NCBI RefSeq assembly: GCF_001412535.1
Contig: NZ_CP011774.1
Location: forward strand, 1 to 42,500
Direction of reading: 5' to 3'
Length of the DNA stretch: 42,500 nucleotides
Origin: Limnohabitans sp. 63ED37-2
Lineage (GTDB): Bacteria > Pseudomonadota > Gammaproteobacteria > Burkholderiales > Burkholderiaceae_C
The notes under the pieces are model-generated. The model searched no databases. It saw nothing but the letters and a program-made list of their open reading frames with translations, and was not told the origin of the DNA. Below, piece by piece: positions 23,519-32,929 of this stretch. The position numbers and the translations under genes were made by a program. Numbering within the stretch: the stretch's first letter is position 1; each line of letters opens with the position of its first letter.

Positions 23519-25599
23519 GTTTTGGCCTGTGCAGCCGCTGCCGTCGACGCGGCAGCGCGTTGGGCAAATTCGGCCCGCAGCGCTTTGAGTTTTTCGCGCG
23601 GGTCTTCTTTGGTGGTGTTTTCGTCCAGCCGCATTTCGGCGATGAAGCGGCTGGGCAGTGCGGCCACGGTTTCGCGGCCTTTTTTGCGGCGTTTGGTCCA
23701 GCTCACAGCCAGACTGCGCTGGGCGCGGGTGATGCCCACGTACATCAGGCGGCGCTCTTCTTGCAGGCGCAGCATGATGCCTTCCTGGCTGGCGCCTTCG
23801 GTGGTGTTGTCGTCGCCCAGTTTGAAAGGCAGCAAGCCCTCGTTCACGCCCACCAGGGTCACATGCGGCCACTCCAGACCTTTGGAGGCGTGCAAGGTGG
23901 ACAGCGTGACCACGTTCTGGTCTTTCTCGCGCTCGCTCAGCGTGGAAATCAGCGAGATGGTCTGCGCCACCTCGAGCAGGTTTTTGGTCTCGGTCGTTTC
24001 GGCCCCGGTGGCGTCCTCGATCTCGCCACCGCAACGCCCGGCCATCCAGTCGCAAAACTCCAGCACATTGGTCCAGCGGGCCGAGGCCACTTTTTCGTTG
24101 TCCTCGCCGTCGTACAGGTGCGACTCGTAGCCAATCTCCTGGAGCCATTCGAGCAAAAACGCCAGCGCCGCCTCTTTGCCCAGGGTTTGGCGTGCACGGT
24201 ACTCGAGGTCGTTGATGTAGCGGCCAAACTCGTGCAGACCCGTCACGGCGCGGGCATTCACGGCGCTGGGCAGGCTGCCCGCAAACAGGGCCTCGAACAG
24301 GCTCAACTTGTATTGCGTGGCAAAGGTGCCCAGCTGGCCCAGTGTCTGGTGGCCAATGCCACGTTTGGGGCTGGTGATGGCGCGCAAAAATGCCGGGTCG
24401 TCGTCGTTGTTGATCCATAGGCGAAACCAGGCGCACAGGTCCTTGATCTCGGCTTTGTCAAAAAAGCTCTGCCCGCCCGAGACCTTGTAGGGAATGTTGG
24501 CGCGGCGCAGCGCTTGCTCAAAGGGACGCGCCATGTGGTTGGCCCGGTACAGGATGGCAAAGTCCTTGAACTCGCGGTGCTTGGACGGGTTGAGCTGACC
24601 ACCGCGAATCGACTGGATGCGGGCAATGGCCCGGTCGGCCTCGTGCTCTTCGTTCACGGCATCGACCACGCGCACCGGCTCGCCCTCACCCAGTTCCGAA
24701 AACAGCGTTTTGGGAAACAGCTTGGGGTTGGGCTGGATCACGTTGTTGGCCGCACGCAAGATGGCGCTGGTGGAGCGGTAGTTTTGCTCCAGCTTGATGA
24801 CTTTCAAATTTGGAAAGTCCACTGGCAAGCGCTTCAAGTTGTCGAGCGTCGCGCCGCGCCAGCCGTAAATCGACTGGTCGTCGTCGCCCACCGCCGTGAA
24901 GCGGGCCCGCTCGCCCACCAGGTGTTTCAGCACCTCGTATTGCGTGGCGTTGGTGTCTTGGTATTCGTCCACCAGCACATGGCCCATATTGGCTTGCCAG
25001 CGCTCGCGCACTTCGGGGTAGTCGGCCAGCAGTTTCAGAGGCATGCCAATCAGGTCGTCAAAGTCCACGCTTTGGTAGGCCGTCAGCCGCTCTTGGTACA
25101 GCGCCATGATGCGGGCAATCACGCGGGCGTTGTCGTCAGGCGCTTGGGCCGCGGCCTGCTCGGCATTCAGGCCCATGTTCTTCCACAGGCTGATGGTCCA
25201 TTGCCACTGGCGGGCGGTGGCCGCGTCGGTGGTGCCCCCGCAATCTTTCAAGATGCTGGTCACATCGTCCGCGTCCATGATGCTGAACTGTGGCTTGAGC
25301 CCCAACACCTGCCCGTCTTCGCGCATGATGCGCACACCCAAGGCGTGGAAGGTGCACACCGTCACATCCTTGGCCGCCTTGCCAATCAAATCTTTGGCAC
25401 GCTCGCGCATCTCGGCCGCGGCCTTGTTGGTGAAGGTGATGGCGGCGATGCGCTTGGGCTCCAGCCCGGCTTCGATCAGGCGCCCGATTTTGTGCGTGAT
25501 CACCCGCGTCTTGCCCGAACCCGCTCCAGCCAACACCAGGCAAGGGCCGGAGACATAGTTCACGGCTTCGAGTTGGGCGTTGTTGAGTCCGGCTGACAT
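23515..25599 (-). CDS. rep: ATP-dependent DNA helicase Rep (UvrD/Rep superfamily 1A)
   Basis: This 694-residue cytoplasmic helicase has all superfamily-1 motifs: QLEAVNY with the Q motif, Walker A AGAGSGKT (24-31), ITFTNKAAAEMRERA (Ia), VDEYQDTN (II, near 220), VGDDDQSIYGWRGA (III), LEQNYRSTSAILRAANN (IV), LSTLHASKGLEWPHV (V) and MYVGITRAQ (VI). The opening GPCLVLAGAGSGKTRVIT and the SxWKN segment near 135 are closer to Rep than to UvrD. Rep is a 3'-to-5' helicase that clears protein obstacles before replication forks. The gene is divergent from the AEC transporter gene, with a 193-base spacer holding no clear elements, and is coupled to the downstream lipoprotein gene. Confidence 0.93.
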   Translation of the reverse strand: MSAGLNNAQLEAVNYVSGPCLVLAGAGSGKTRVITHKIGRLIEAGLEPKRIAAITFTNKAAAEMRERAKDLIGKAAKDVTVCTFHALGVRIMREDGQVLGLKPQFSIMDADDVTSILKDCGGTTDAATARQWQWTISLWKNMGLNAEQAAAQAPDDNARVIARIMALYQERLTAYQSVDFDDLIGMPLKLLADYPEVRERWQANMGHVLVDEYQDTNATQYEVLKHLVGERARFTAVGDDDQSIYGWRGATLDNLKRLPVDFPNLKVIKLEQNYRSTSAILRAANNVIQPNPKLFPKTLFSELGEGEPVRVVDAVNEEHEADRAIARIQSIRGGQLNPSKHREFKDFAILYRANHMARPFEQALRRANIPYKVSGGQSFFDKAEIKDLCAWFRLWINNDDDPAFLRAITSPKRGIGHQTLGQLGTFATQYKLSLFEALFAGSLPSAVNARAVTGLHEFGRYINDLEYRARQTLGKEAALAFLLEWLQEIGYESHLYDGEDNEKVASARWTNVLEFCDWMAGRCGGEIEDATGAETTETKNLLEVAQTISLISTLSEREKDQNVVTLSTLHASKGLEWPHVTLVGVNEGLLPFKLGDDNTTEGASQEGIMLRLQEERRLMYVGITRAQRSLAVSWTKRRKKGRETVAALPSRFIAEMRLDENTTKEDPREKLKALRAEFAQRAAASTAAAAQAKT

Positions 25600-25792
25600 G
25601 GGCAGGTGTGGCGATCAGGGCAAAGCGGGCCATCATAGCGGTGTTGCGCCTGGCCACCCGCTTGGTGGCGCCATCACGGCCTGCGAAGACCGCTGTGATG
25701 TGGCCTTGGCGCTGGCCTCGCCTGTCCGGGCTGCGACTGCCGGCCACTGACTGCGACAGAGGCGTCTACTGGTTTACCCCGACAATCGGAGC

Positions 25793-26761
25793 ATGCTTGA
25801 AATTTTGCGTGTCACCTTCCCCTTCTTTGCCCTGGTCTTGTGCGGTTACGTGGCGGCTCGGCTGCGGCTCTTGCCACTGGAGGCCATTCCTGGCCTGAAT
25901 GGCTTTGTGCTGTTTTTTGCCCTGCCCTGCATGTTGTTCCGTTTTGGGGCCGACACGCCGATTGCCCAGTTGCTCGACGCCGGGGTGTTTTTCACGTATT
26001 TGTTTTGCGCCTTGGTGATCGTGGCGTTCAGCATCGCCATCAGCCTCAATGCCAGCATCCGCTGGAACGATGCGTCGTTGGGGGCGTTGGTGGCGGCCTT
26101 TCCGAACACAGGCTTTATGGGTGTGCCCTTGCTGGTGGCTTTGCTTGGGGCGCAGGCGGTGGGGCCAGCCATCGTGACCATCGTGGTCGATCTGGTGATC
26201 ACCTCCTCGCTGTGTGTGGCCTTGTCGCGCATGGACGCGGCCGGGCAGCATGGTGCGGCGGTGGCCGCCCGCAAGGCGCTGGCCGGGGTGCTGCGCAACC
26301 CCATGCCCTGGGCCATCAGCCTGGGCGCCGCGTTTTCGTTCTGGAGCTTGGAGTTGATCGGTCCGGTGAACAAGACCGTGAGCCTGCTGGCCGATGCGGC
26401 TTCGCCTGTGGCGCTGTTCACCATCGGTGCGGTGCTGGCCCGCTCGCAAATGCTGGCGCACGAGCGCCCTGATGGGCCTTTGCGCAGCGCCGATTACCTG
26501 CCCATTGCGCTGATCAAGTTGGTGCTGCACCCGGTGCTGGTGCTGCTGGTCGGTTTGACGGCCATTCAGTGGGGTGTGCCGATCGAGCCCTTTGCCCTGC
26601 AGGTGATGGTGCTGGTTGCTGCCTTGCCCAGCGCCAGCAATGTGTCACTGCTGGCCGAGCGATTGGGGGCGGACAACGGGCGCATCGCCCGCATCATTTT
26701 GGTGACCACGGCAGCGGCGTTCTTGACCTTCTCGGGGGCGGTGGCGTTTTTCAAGATGTGA
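25793..26761 (+). CDS. AEC family (auxin efflux carrier) transporter
   Basis: This 322-residue, ten-segment inner-membrane protein has the AEC repeat layout. The N-terminal half begins with a FFALVLCGYVAARLRLL segment and PGLNGFVLFFALPCMLFRF, the conserved broken helix. AFPNTGFMGVPLLVALLG is the family's central N-x-G-F-x-G-x-P motif. The C-terminal half repeats the pattern in QVMVLVAALPSASNVSLLAE, matching the second Ala-x-P-x-x-x-N signature. Family members export or import carboxylates such as malate or malonate; the substrate here is open. CGGAG lies 3 bases before the ATG. It converges with priA, leaving 37 bases between stops. Confidence 0.92.
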   Translation: MLEILRVTFPFFALVLCGYVAARLRLLPLEAIPGLNGFVLFFALPCMLFRFGADTPIAQLLDAGVFFTYLFCALVIVAFSIAISLNASIRWNDASLGALVAAFPNTGFMGVPLLVALLGAQAVGPAIVTIVVDLVITSSLCVALSRMDAAGQHGAAVAARKALAGVLRNPMPWAISLGAAFSFWSLELIGPVNKTVSLLADAASPVALFTIGAVLARSQMLAHERPDGPLRSADYLPIALIKLVLHPVLVLLVGLTAIQWGVPIEPFALQVMVLVAALPSASNVSLLAERLGADNGRIARIILVTTAAAFLTFSGAVAFFKM

Positions 26762-26798
26762 ACGCCGCCGATGGGGGCCAAGCGGGGCTCAGAAGGCT

Positions 26799-28907
26799 TC
26801 AGATGGCCTGAGGGTCCACGTCCACCAGCCAGCGGATCACGCCTTTGTGCTCGGGTTGGCTGCGCATTTGGTGCAGCACGCCGTGCAAGTGCCACAGCAT
26901 TTTTTGCAGCGCCATGCGGTTCGGACTTTCCAGCAGCATTTGGGCACGTTCCACATCGGCCACACGCTGCATGCTCATGGGCACGGCCGGATACACACTC
27001 ACCTGCAACACCAAGTCGGCGGTTTCGGGATCGGCACTCAGTTGCGCCTCCAAGGTTTCGCGGGCCGCATTCAACAGCGCTTGGGCGGCTTCTTGGCTGC
27101 GAGCGTCGGCCCGCAGCAGGGCTTGGTGGCTGATGGGGGGCAGGTCGGCGGCGGTACGCTCGGCCAACTCGCTCGCCGCAAAGGCCGGGTAGTCGTGTTG
27201 TTTGAGCGCCTCGAACAGGGCGTGAGTGGGGTGAAAGGTCTGCACCCACATCTCACTCGTGGCGCTTTGGGCGGCGTCGCGCCCGGCACGGCCTGCCGCC
27301 TGCATGAGCAGCGCAAACAAGCGCTCAGGCGCCCGAAAGTCGCTCGAAAACAGCGCGGTGTCGGGGTTGACCGCCGCCACCAAGGTGATACGCCGAAAGT
27401 CGTGCCCTTTGGCGATCATTTGGGTGCCTACCAGCACATCCACTTCGCCCGAATGCACCTGGGCCAATTGGCTCTCCAGGGCGCCTTTGAGGCGGGTGGT
27501 GTCGGCGTCGATGCGGGCAATGCGCACGGGGGTGCCGTCGGGGCGCAAGACATGGGCCAGCAATTCGCCCAGGTGTTCTTCGAGCTGCTCCGTGCCGCGG
27601 CCAATCGGGGCGATGTCGGCGTTGCCGCATTCAGGACAGGCGCGGGGGACGCGTTCGGTCAGGCCGCAGTGGTGGCAGCGCAGGGTGCGGTCAATTTTGT
27701 GGAACACCCGGAACGCGCTGCAGTGCTTGCATTCGCTTTTCCAGCCGCAGTCGGCGCAGTGCAGCACGGGCGCATAGCCTCGGCGGTTGAGCAGCAGCAT
27801 GCATTGCTCGCCACGTTCCACCCGCTCCTGGATGGCGGCCACCAGCGGGGCCGACAAGATGGTGCGGCGCGGTTGTTTGTTCATGTCGACCCGGCGCACC
27901 TTGGGCAGCAGGCCGGTGCCAATGCGGGAGGGCATCAACAGGCGTTGGTAGCGTCCACCGGGGTCTTCGGCATGGGCTGGGCGGCTGTGGTGCCAGCTCT
28001 CGAGCGACGGTGTGGCCGAAGCCAGCAGCACCTGGGCATTTTGCAAACGCCCACGGTAGACCGCCAGATCGCGGGCGGAGTAGCGTGCGCCTTCTTGTTG
28101 TTTGTAGCTGGGGTCGTGTTCTTCGTCGACCACGATCAGCTTCAGGTGCGGCATGGACGCAAAGATGGCCATGCGCGTGCCCAGCACGATGCGGGCGTGG
28201 CCCGCGTGCGCGGCCAGCCAGGCTTTGAGGCGCTGGGCGGGCGTCATGCCGCTGTGCATGGACACCACCGCCTCAGAGCCAAAACGGGCCCGCACCCGTT
28301 CTTCGAGTTGGGGCGTGAGGTTGATCTCGGGCACCATGATCAAGGCTTGGGCCTGCGGGTCGGTCGCCAGCATGCGTTCCACGGCTTGCAAATACACCTC
28401 GGTCTTGCCGCTGCCGGTGCTGCCAAACAGCAAAAACGGCCCGCTGCCTGAGGCCATTTGGTCCAGCACGGCGCTTTGTTCTGGAGAGAGGGCCGGGCCG
28501 GGCGTGGTTTGCACCGCCCGCTCGGTGTTTTGTTTTTTCAGGCGACGCGCCAGTTGTTCGCTGGTCAAGTCGCGCAGTTGCGGCGGCAAGGCCGACAGGG
28601 CCACTTCGCCCAGCGAGCGCTGGTAGTACTGGGCCGAAAACTGCACCAATTGCCGCCAGGCGTCACCCAACGGGGGCAGATCTTGCAGGACGCTGGAGAC
28701 ATCGCGCACCGATGAAGGCGGCAAGTCCGGAGCGGCAGAGGAAACCGACCACACCACGCCCAACAAGTCGCGCCGCCCCAGCGGCACCCGCACCAGTTGC
28801 CCGGGCTGCAGGGCCTGTTGGCTGCGGTAGCTCAGCAGCCCACCTACCTGGCTGTGGGCAGGCGTTTGAAGGGCAATTTCAATCCAAAGTGGTTCAGTCA
28901 GAGTCAA
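26799..28907 (-). CDS. priA: Primosomal protein N' (replication restart helicase PriA)
   Basis: This 702-residue protein carries the PriA DNA-binding N-domain (GGLLSYRSQQALQPGQLVRVPLGRR), Walker A LFGSTGSGKTEVYL (near 165) and the DEEHD box. The zinc region has eight cysteines between HCADCGWKSECKHC and CHHCGLTERVPRACPECG, and the C-domain ends in the typical IRWLVDVDPQ. PriA recognises abandoned forks and loads the replisome. The start shown is a TTG codon at 28907 with no visible Shine-Dalgarno; no ATG or GTG suits the N-terminal domain better. Its upstream region (28908-29282) contains DnaA-box-like words. Confidence 0.92.
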   Translation of the reverse strand: MTLTEPLWIEIALQTPAHSQVGGLLSYRSQQALQPGQLVRVPLGRRDLLGVVWSVSSAAPDLPPSSVRDVSSVLQDLPPLGDAWRQLVQFSAQYYQRSLGEVALSALPPQLRDLTSEQLARRLKKQNTERAVQTTPGPALSPEQSAVLDQMASGSGPFLLFGSTGSGKTEVYLQAVERMLATDPQAQALIMVPEINLTPQLEERVRARFGSEAVVSMHSGMTPAQRLKAWLAAHAGHARIVLGTRMAIFASMPHLKLIVVDEEHDPSYKQQEGARYSARDLAVYRGRLQNAQVLLASATPSLESWHHSRPAHAEDPGGRYQRLLMPSRIGTGLLPKVRRVDMNKQPRRTILSAPLVAAIQERVERGEQCMLLLNRRGYAPVLHCADCGWKSECKHCSAFRVFHKIDRTLRCHHCGLTERVPRACPECGNADIAPIGRGTEQLEEHLGELLAHVLRPDGTPVRIARIDADTTRLKGALESQLAQVHSGEVDVLVGTQMIAKGHDFRRITLVAAVNPDTALFSSDFRAPERLFALLMQAAGRAGRDAAQSATSEMWVQTFHPTHALFEALKQHDYPAFAASELAERTAADLPPISHQALLRADARSQEAAQALLNAARETLEAQLSADPETADLVLQVSVYPAVPMSMQRVADVERAQMLLESPNRMALQKMLWHLHGVLHQMRSQPEHKGVIRWLVDVDPQAI

Positions 28908-29282
28908 TGTGATTCGAACAAATTTAGAAATTTTGATGGTTAGGTGAAGTCTTGAAAGCGGAGCTAAGTGCTTGATTTTTAAGTGCTTTGCGGGTCATCC
29001 AGAAAATCTGTGGATAACTTTGTTGAAAACTCGTCACCAAGGCCGCGAAAGCCTTAAAAATCAAGGCTTTTGCTGGATTGCTCATCAGATGGGCATTGAA
29101 AATTACATCAATAAAATCAATGACTTAGCTCGCACCCATGTCGGACTGATTCATAAGGGTGTGGAGAAATTTCCAAAAGTCGAAGGACCAAATTTTGTGC
29201 ATAAGTCAAGAGGAGAAGCCGATTTTTTTTGAAAATATTCCGACTTGTTTGTTGTTTTTATGCCTGCTGAGGCCTTCGGTTT
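28908..29282. other. AT-rich priA-hemE intergenic region with DnaA-box-like sites
   Basis: This 375-base stretch has no convincing gene: an 86-codon open frame on the + strand lacks a Shine-Dalgarno and coding character. It holds TGTGGATAA at 29009-29017, the exact complement of the DnaA box TTATCCACA, plus TGTGGAGAA at 29160-29168 and TGTGCATAA at 29196-29204. The last two have one difference each, and all three lie in the same orientation. A-rich and T-rich tracts occur around 28905-28980 and 29220-29262. It is the upstream region of priA and the downstream region of hemE. Confidence 0.45.
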
Positions 29283-30398
29283 TCAGACGCCCTGACGCAG
29301 CTTGCGCGAATGGCTGTGTACCGCCTCCACCAGCGCCGTCACATGTTCGGGCGGGGTGTATTGGCTGATGCCGTGGCCCAGGTTGAAGATGTGTGTGGGG
29401 CCTGTGGTTGAGCGGTCGGTGTGCGGCGTGCCAAAGCTGTCCAGCACCCGGTGCACTTCGGTCGCGATCTGCGCGGGCGGGGCAAACAAGATGTTCGGGT
29501 CGATGTTGCCTTGCAGCGCTTTGCCCGTGCCGCCGACTTGGCCGCCCACGAGTGCGCGGGCACGGCCCAGGTTCATGGTCCAGTCCAGGCCCAGCACGTC
29601 GCAGTTCAGGCCCGCCATCTCGGGCAGCCACAGGCCCCCGCCCTTGGTGAAGACGATGCTGGGGATGCGCTGGCCGTTGTGCTCGGTCTTCAGTTGCGAG
29701 AGGACGCGTGCGGTGTAGGCCATGCTGAACTGCTGGAAAGCCCCATCGGCCAGCACGCCGCCCCAGCTGTCGAAAATCATGGCCGCTTGGGCACCCGCTT
29801 CGATTTGGGTGTTCAGGTACAGGGCCACGGCATCTGCGTTGATCTCCAAAATGCGGTGCATCAGGTCCGGACGGCTGTACATCAAGGTCTTCACATGCCG
29901 GTAGTCGTCAGAGCCCGCACCCTCGACCATGTAGCACGCCAGCGTCCAGGGGCTGCCGGAAAAACCGATCAAGGGCACACGGCCGTTGAGTGCCTTGCGG
30001 ATGCTGGTGACCGCATCGAACACATAGCGCAGCTTGTTCATGTCGGGCACGGCGAGGTCTGCCACAGCCGCTTCGTCGCGCACATTCTTGGCAAAGCGCG
30101 GGCCTTCGCCTTGTGCAAACGACAGGCCCAGGCCCATGGCGTCGGGCACGGTGAGGATGTCACTGAACAAGATGGAGGCGTCGAGCGGGTAACGGTCCAG
30201 GGGCTGCAGCGTCACTTCGGTGGCGTAATCCACGTTGGTGGCCAGGCCCATGAAGCTGCCGGCCTTGGCGCGGGTGGCGCAGTACTCGGGCAAATACCGC
30301 CCAGCTTGGCGCATGAGCCAGACGGGGGTGTGGTCGGTGGCCTGGCGCAGGCAAGCACGCAGGAAGGTGTCGTTTTGGAGGGGGGCAAAAGAGCGCAT
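29283..30398 (-). CDS. hemE: Uroporphyrinogen decarboxylase
   Basis: This 371-residue cytoplasmic enzyme removes four carboxyl groups from uroporphyrinogen III to form coproporphyrinogen III in haem biosynthesis. The N-terminal signature PVWLMRQAGRYLPEY (about 25-39) contains the substrate-binding arginines. ILFSDILTVPDAMG holds the catalytic Asp, and GFSGSPWTLACYMVEG and FDSWGGVLA are further active-site blocks. NLGHGI near the C-terminus is the conserved His loop. The length is the family norm. It is upstream of priA on the same strand, an arrangement seen in other Burkholderiales, and follows the DsbD gene with an 85-base gap. Confidence 0.96.
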   Translation of the reverse strand: MRSFAPLQNDTFLRACLRQATDHTPVWLMRQAGRYLPEYCATRAKAGSFMGLATNVDYATEVTLQPLDRYPLDASILFSDILTVPDAMGLGLSFAQGEGPRFAKNVRDEAAVADLAVPDMNKLRYVFDAVTSIRKALNGRVPLIGFSGSPWTLACYMVEGAGSDDYRHVKTLMYSRPDLMHRILEINADAVALYLNTQIEAGAQAAMIFDSWGGVLADGAFQQFSMAYTARVLSQLKTEHNGQRIPSIVFTKGGGLWLPEMAGLNCDVLGLDWTMNLGRARALVGGQVGGTGKALQGNIDPNILFAPPAQIATEVHRVLDSFGTPHTDRSTTGPTHIFNLGHGISQYTPPEHVTALVEAVHSHSRKLRQGV

Positions 30399-30483
30399 GC
30401 CCTTATTGTGGCAGGCCGCGAACGCAGATCGACGGCGGCTCTTTCAGGGCTATGCGCGACACAGCTGCGCTTCAACAGGGGGC

Positions 30484-32841
30484 TTAACGGGCCGGTAGGC
30501 CTTGAAGGGCGCTTTGCACTTCGGCCACGCTGGGCAGCTCCGACAAGAGCACGGGTGCACGGCCGGGGGCGTACAAGGCATAGACCGGCACGCCGCTGCG
30601 GCCCAGTGCCGTGAGCGCCTGCGTGATCGCCGGGTCGCGCCGGGTCCAGTCGGCCCGCATCAGCACCACTTGTCTGGCCGCAAAGTCGGCCAACACGCGG
30701 GTATCGGCCAGCGTGGTTTTTTTGTTGTACTGGCAAGTCACGCACCAGGCGGCGGTGAAATCCACAAACACCGGGCGGTCAGCGGCCAGCTGGGCCTGCA
30801 CGGCCGCTTCGGACCAAGCCTGCCAAGTGGCCGCGTTGTCGCTGGACAAGGTGTCGGGTGCGGTTTGGCGGGTGCTTGCTATCGCGTCTGTCGGTGCTTC
30901 TCGCAAAGCCTGTGGCAACCAACTGCTGCCCATCCACAGCAAGGCGGCCAGGGCCAAGCCGCTCAACACCCAGCGGGTGCGGCCGCTCAAACCCAGCGCC
31001 CACACCAGCCAGGCGACCGTGAGCAGCCCAGCCAGCAGGCTGCTCGCCCCGTCGATGCCGGTTTGTTGGCCCAGCACCCAGATCAACCAAATGACGGTGG
31101 CAAACATTGGAAACGCCATGGCTTGACGGAAAGTCTCCATCCAGGCCCCGGGGCGCGGCAGGGCGCGGGCGATACCCGGCCACCAGCTCGCCGCCAGATA
31201 GGGCGCAGCCATTCCAACGCCCATGGCGGCAAACACCAGCAATGCTTGCCACACGGGCAGCGCAATCGCCAGGCCCAGCGAGGCCCCCATGAAGGGCGCG
31301 GTGCAGGGTGAGGCCACGGCCACGGCCAGCACGCCCGACAAACCGGCATTCACCGTCGGGTGGCGGCTTTGCAGCGTGGCGAGGCTGCTGGGCAGCATCT
31401 GCCCAAATTCAAAAACACCCGCCAAGTTCAGACCCAGCAGGGTGAACAAAAGCGCGAGGCCCGCCACCACCGGGGGTGACTGCAATTGAAAGCCCCAGCC
31501 CAGTTGCTCGCCCGCAGCCCGCAAGGCCAGCATCAGGCCACCCAACAGCATGAACGACAGCACCACACCCACGGTGTAAGCCATGCCTGCCGCGCGGTGT
31601 TGGGTCTGAGAGGAGTCGGTCTGCGCAAAACCAATCACTTTGATGGCCAAGACCGGGAACACGCAGGGCATGAGGTTGAGCAAGAACCCGCCCACCAAGG
31701 CCCCCAAAACGGCCAGCGTCAGGCCCAAAGCGGTGGTGCTGGAGGCCGCTGGTTTTTGTGCGGCGCTGGCGTTCTCTGCCAGAGCTTTGGCCAAGGCGGG
31801 CGAAATCTCAGCGGGCGCGGCTTGGGTCAGCGCGGGCCAAACGCCTTGCACAGGCGTTTCGATGTCAAAAGCTGGGGCTTTGGGGGCAGACTCGGGCCCC
31901 ACCGCGATCACCCAGCGCATCGATTTTGGGCTGTCGCCACGTTCTTCAGACACCGGAATCTGGGCGCTCCAAACCGCGCCTTGCCAGCTTTGTGTCCAGT
32001 CTTTGCCCTGCACGGCCGCGTTGTGCACCACATTGGGGGTGACCGGGAAGGCGCTCAAAGTCTGGCCACGCCAGCCCACAGGCAGGCCGTGCACGCGCAG
32101 GTTGATCTGCTTGGTGTCAGCGGACAAGGTGGCTTGGCCGCCCGTAATCCAAGTGCCGCCTTGTTGCAGCTGTGCCATGGGCTTGGGGCTGAGCTTTTGC
32201 GCCGCTTCAAACCCAGCCGCGTGGGTTTTGGGGGGCGCGGCAGAGGCCAGCTTCAAGCTGAAGCGGCCTTCTTGGGGGATGCACTCCTGGCGGCACACCA
32301 GCCATTCGGCCTGCAAGCCTAGGGTCATTGGCCCATTGTCCGGGAAGCGAAAGTCCGCCCCCACCGACACGGGCACGGGCAGCAGCAAACGGCCTTCGTA
32401 GCCATAGTTGGCCAAGGTGCCGATGGGAAATTTTTTGGGCAGAGGCCAATGAATGTCACCCGCTTGCAAGCCTGCAGGCAGCTGCCACTGAAGCCGAGTG
32501 GGCAAGCCCGAGTCGCCGGGGTTTTGCCAATAGGTGTGCCAGTCAGGCTGGTGCTCGATCTGCAGACCCAACCAAAACGTTTGTCCAGCCCGAATGCCCT
32601 CAGGGGCGTGCACCCGCAATTCGGCCCGCACCTGTTCGGTGTTGATCACATGGGGGTCACCGCCGAGCAAGGCGTCCGTGCCTGAGGTGCTGGCGGGGGC
32701 GGACTTGTTCGAAAACAGCGTGCCGGTCTGAGCTTGGCCGGGCAGCGGTGCCCACAAAATGGCGCTCAGGCCCAGCCCCGCCAGAACCAAGCCCCAGCTT
32801 TTAACAGTGGCCCAGCCACGCGAGAACACGGAAACTTTCAC
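30484..32841 (-). CDS. Protein-disulfide reductase of the DsbD/ScsB family
   Basis: This 785-residue inner-membrane protein carries reducing power to the periplasm. I chose the GTG at 32841 because GAAGGATT stands just before it and it leads into a signal segment (SWGLVLAGLGLSAILWAPLPG). The periplasmic N-domain (about 60-330) includes WLGLQIEHQPDWHTYWQNPGDSG and CRQECIPQEGRF, as in ScsB-type proteins. Eight membrane segments follow with the paired cysteine motifs MPCVFPVLAIKV and ASPCTAPFMGAS. A thioredoxin domain ends the protein with CVTC (C700, C703). The N-domain is of the ScsB/DsbD-2 type, not the classical DsbD alpha fold with its CxxxxxC, so partners may differ. It is divergent from the creatininase-family gene. 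Confidence 0.87.
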   Translation of the reverse strand: MKVSVFSRGWATVKSWGLVLAGLGLSAILWAPLPGQAQTGTLFSNKSAPASTSGTDALLGGDPHVINTEQVRAELRVHAPEGIRAGQTFWLGLQIEHQPDWHTYWQNPGDSGLPTRLQWQLPAGLQAGDIHWPLPKKFPIGTLANYGYEGRLLLPVPVSVGADFRFPDNGPMTLGLQAEWLVCRQECIPQEGRFSLKLASAAPPKTHAAGFEAAQKLSPKPMAQLQQGGTWITGGQATLSADTKQINLRVHGLPVGWRGQTLSAFPVTPNVVHNAAVQGKDWTQSWQGAVWSAQIPVSEERGDSPKSMRWVIAVGPESAPKAPAFDIETPVQGVWPALTQAAPAEISPALAKALAENASAAQKPAASSTTALGLTLAVLGALVGGFLLNLMPCVFPVLAIKVIGFAQTDSSQTQHRAAGMAYTVGVVLSFMLLGGLMLALRAAGEQLGWGFQLQSPPVVAGLALLFTLLGLNLAGVFEFGQMLPSSLATLQSRHPTVNAGLSGVLAVAVASPCTAPFMGASLGLAIALPVWQALLVFAAMGVGMAAPYLAASWWPGIARALPRPGAWMETFRQAMAFPMFATVIWLIWVLGQQTGIDGASSLLAGLLTVAWLVWALGLSGRTRWVLSGLALAALLWMGSSWLPQALREAPTDAIASTRQTAPDTLSSDNAATWQAWSEAAVQAQLAADRPVFVDFTAAWCVTCQYNKKTTLADTRVLADFAARQVVLMRADWTRRDPAITQALTALGRSGVPVYALYAPGRAPVLLSELPSVAEVQSALQGLPAR

Positions 32842-32929
32842 GCCAATCCTTCTTTCTGACCACCAGCGCCTCGGGCGGGGGGCTTCATCACAGTGCGAGA
32901 AGCACTTTACACGCCCGGGCTCCATTAAG

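Noticed and set aside
26847..28451. 534-codon open frame on the + strand opposite priA
   Set aside because: PriA motifs are intact on the other strand. This frame has shadow composition (Gly/His/Gln-rich) and no motif.
28972..29232. 86-codon + strand open frame in the priA-hemE gap
   Set aside because: It has no ribosome-binding site, no recognisable feature, AT-driven composition and DnaA-box words inside it; better treated as intergenic.
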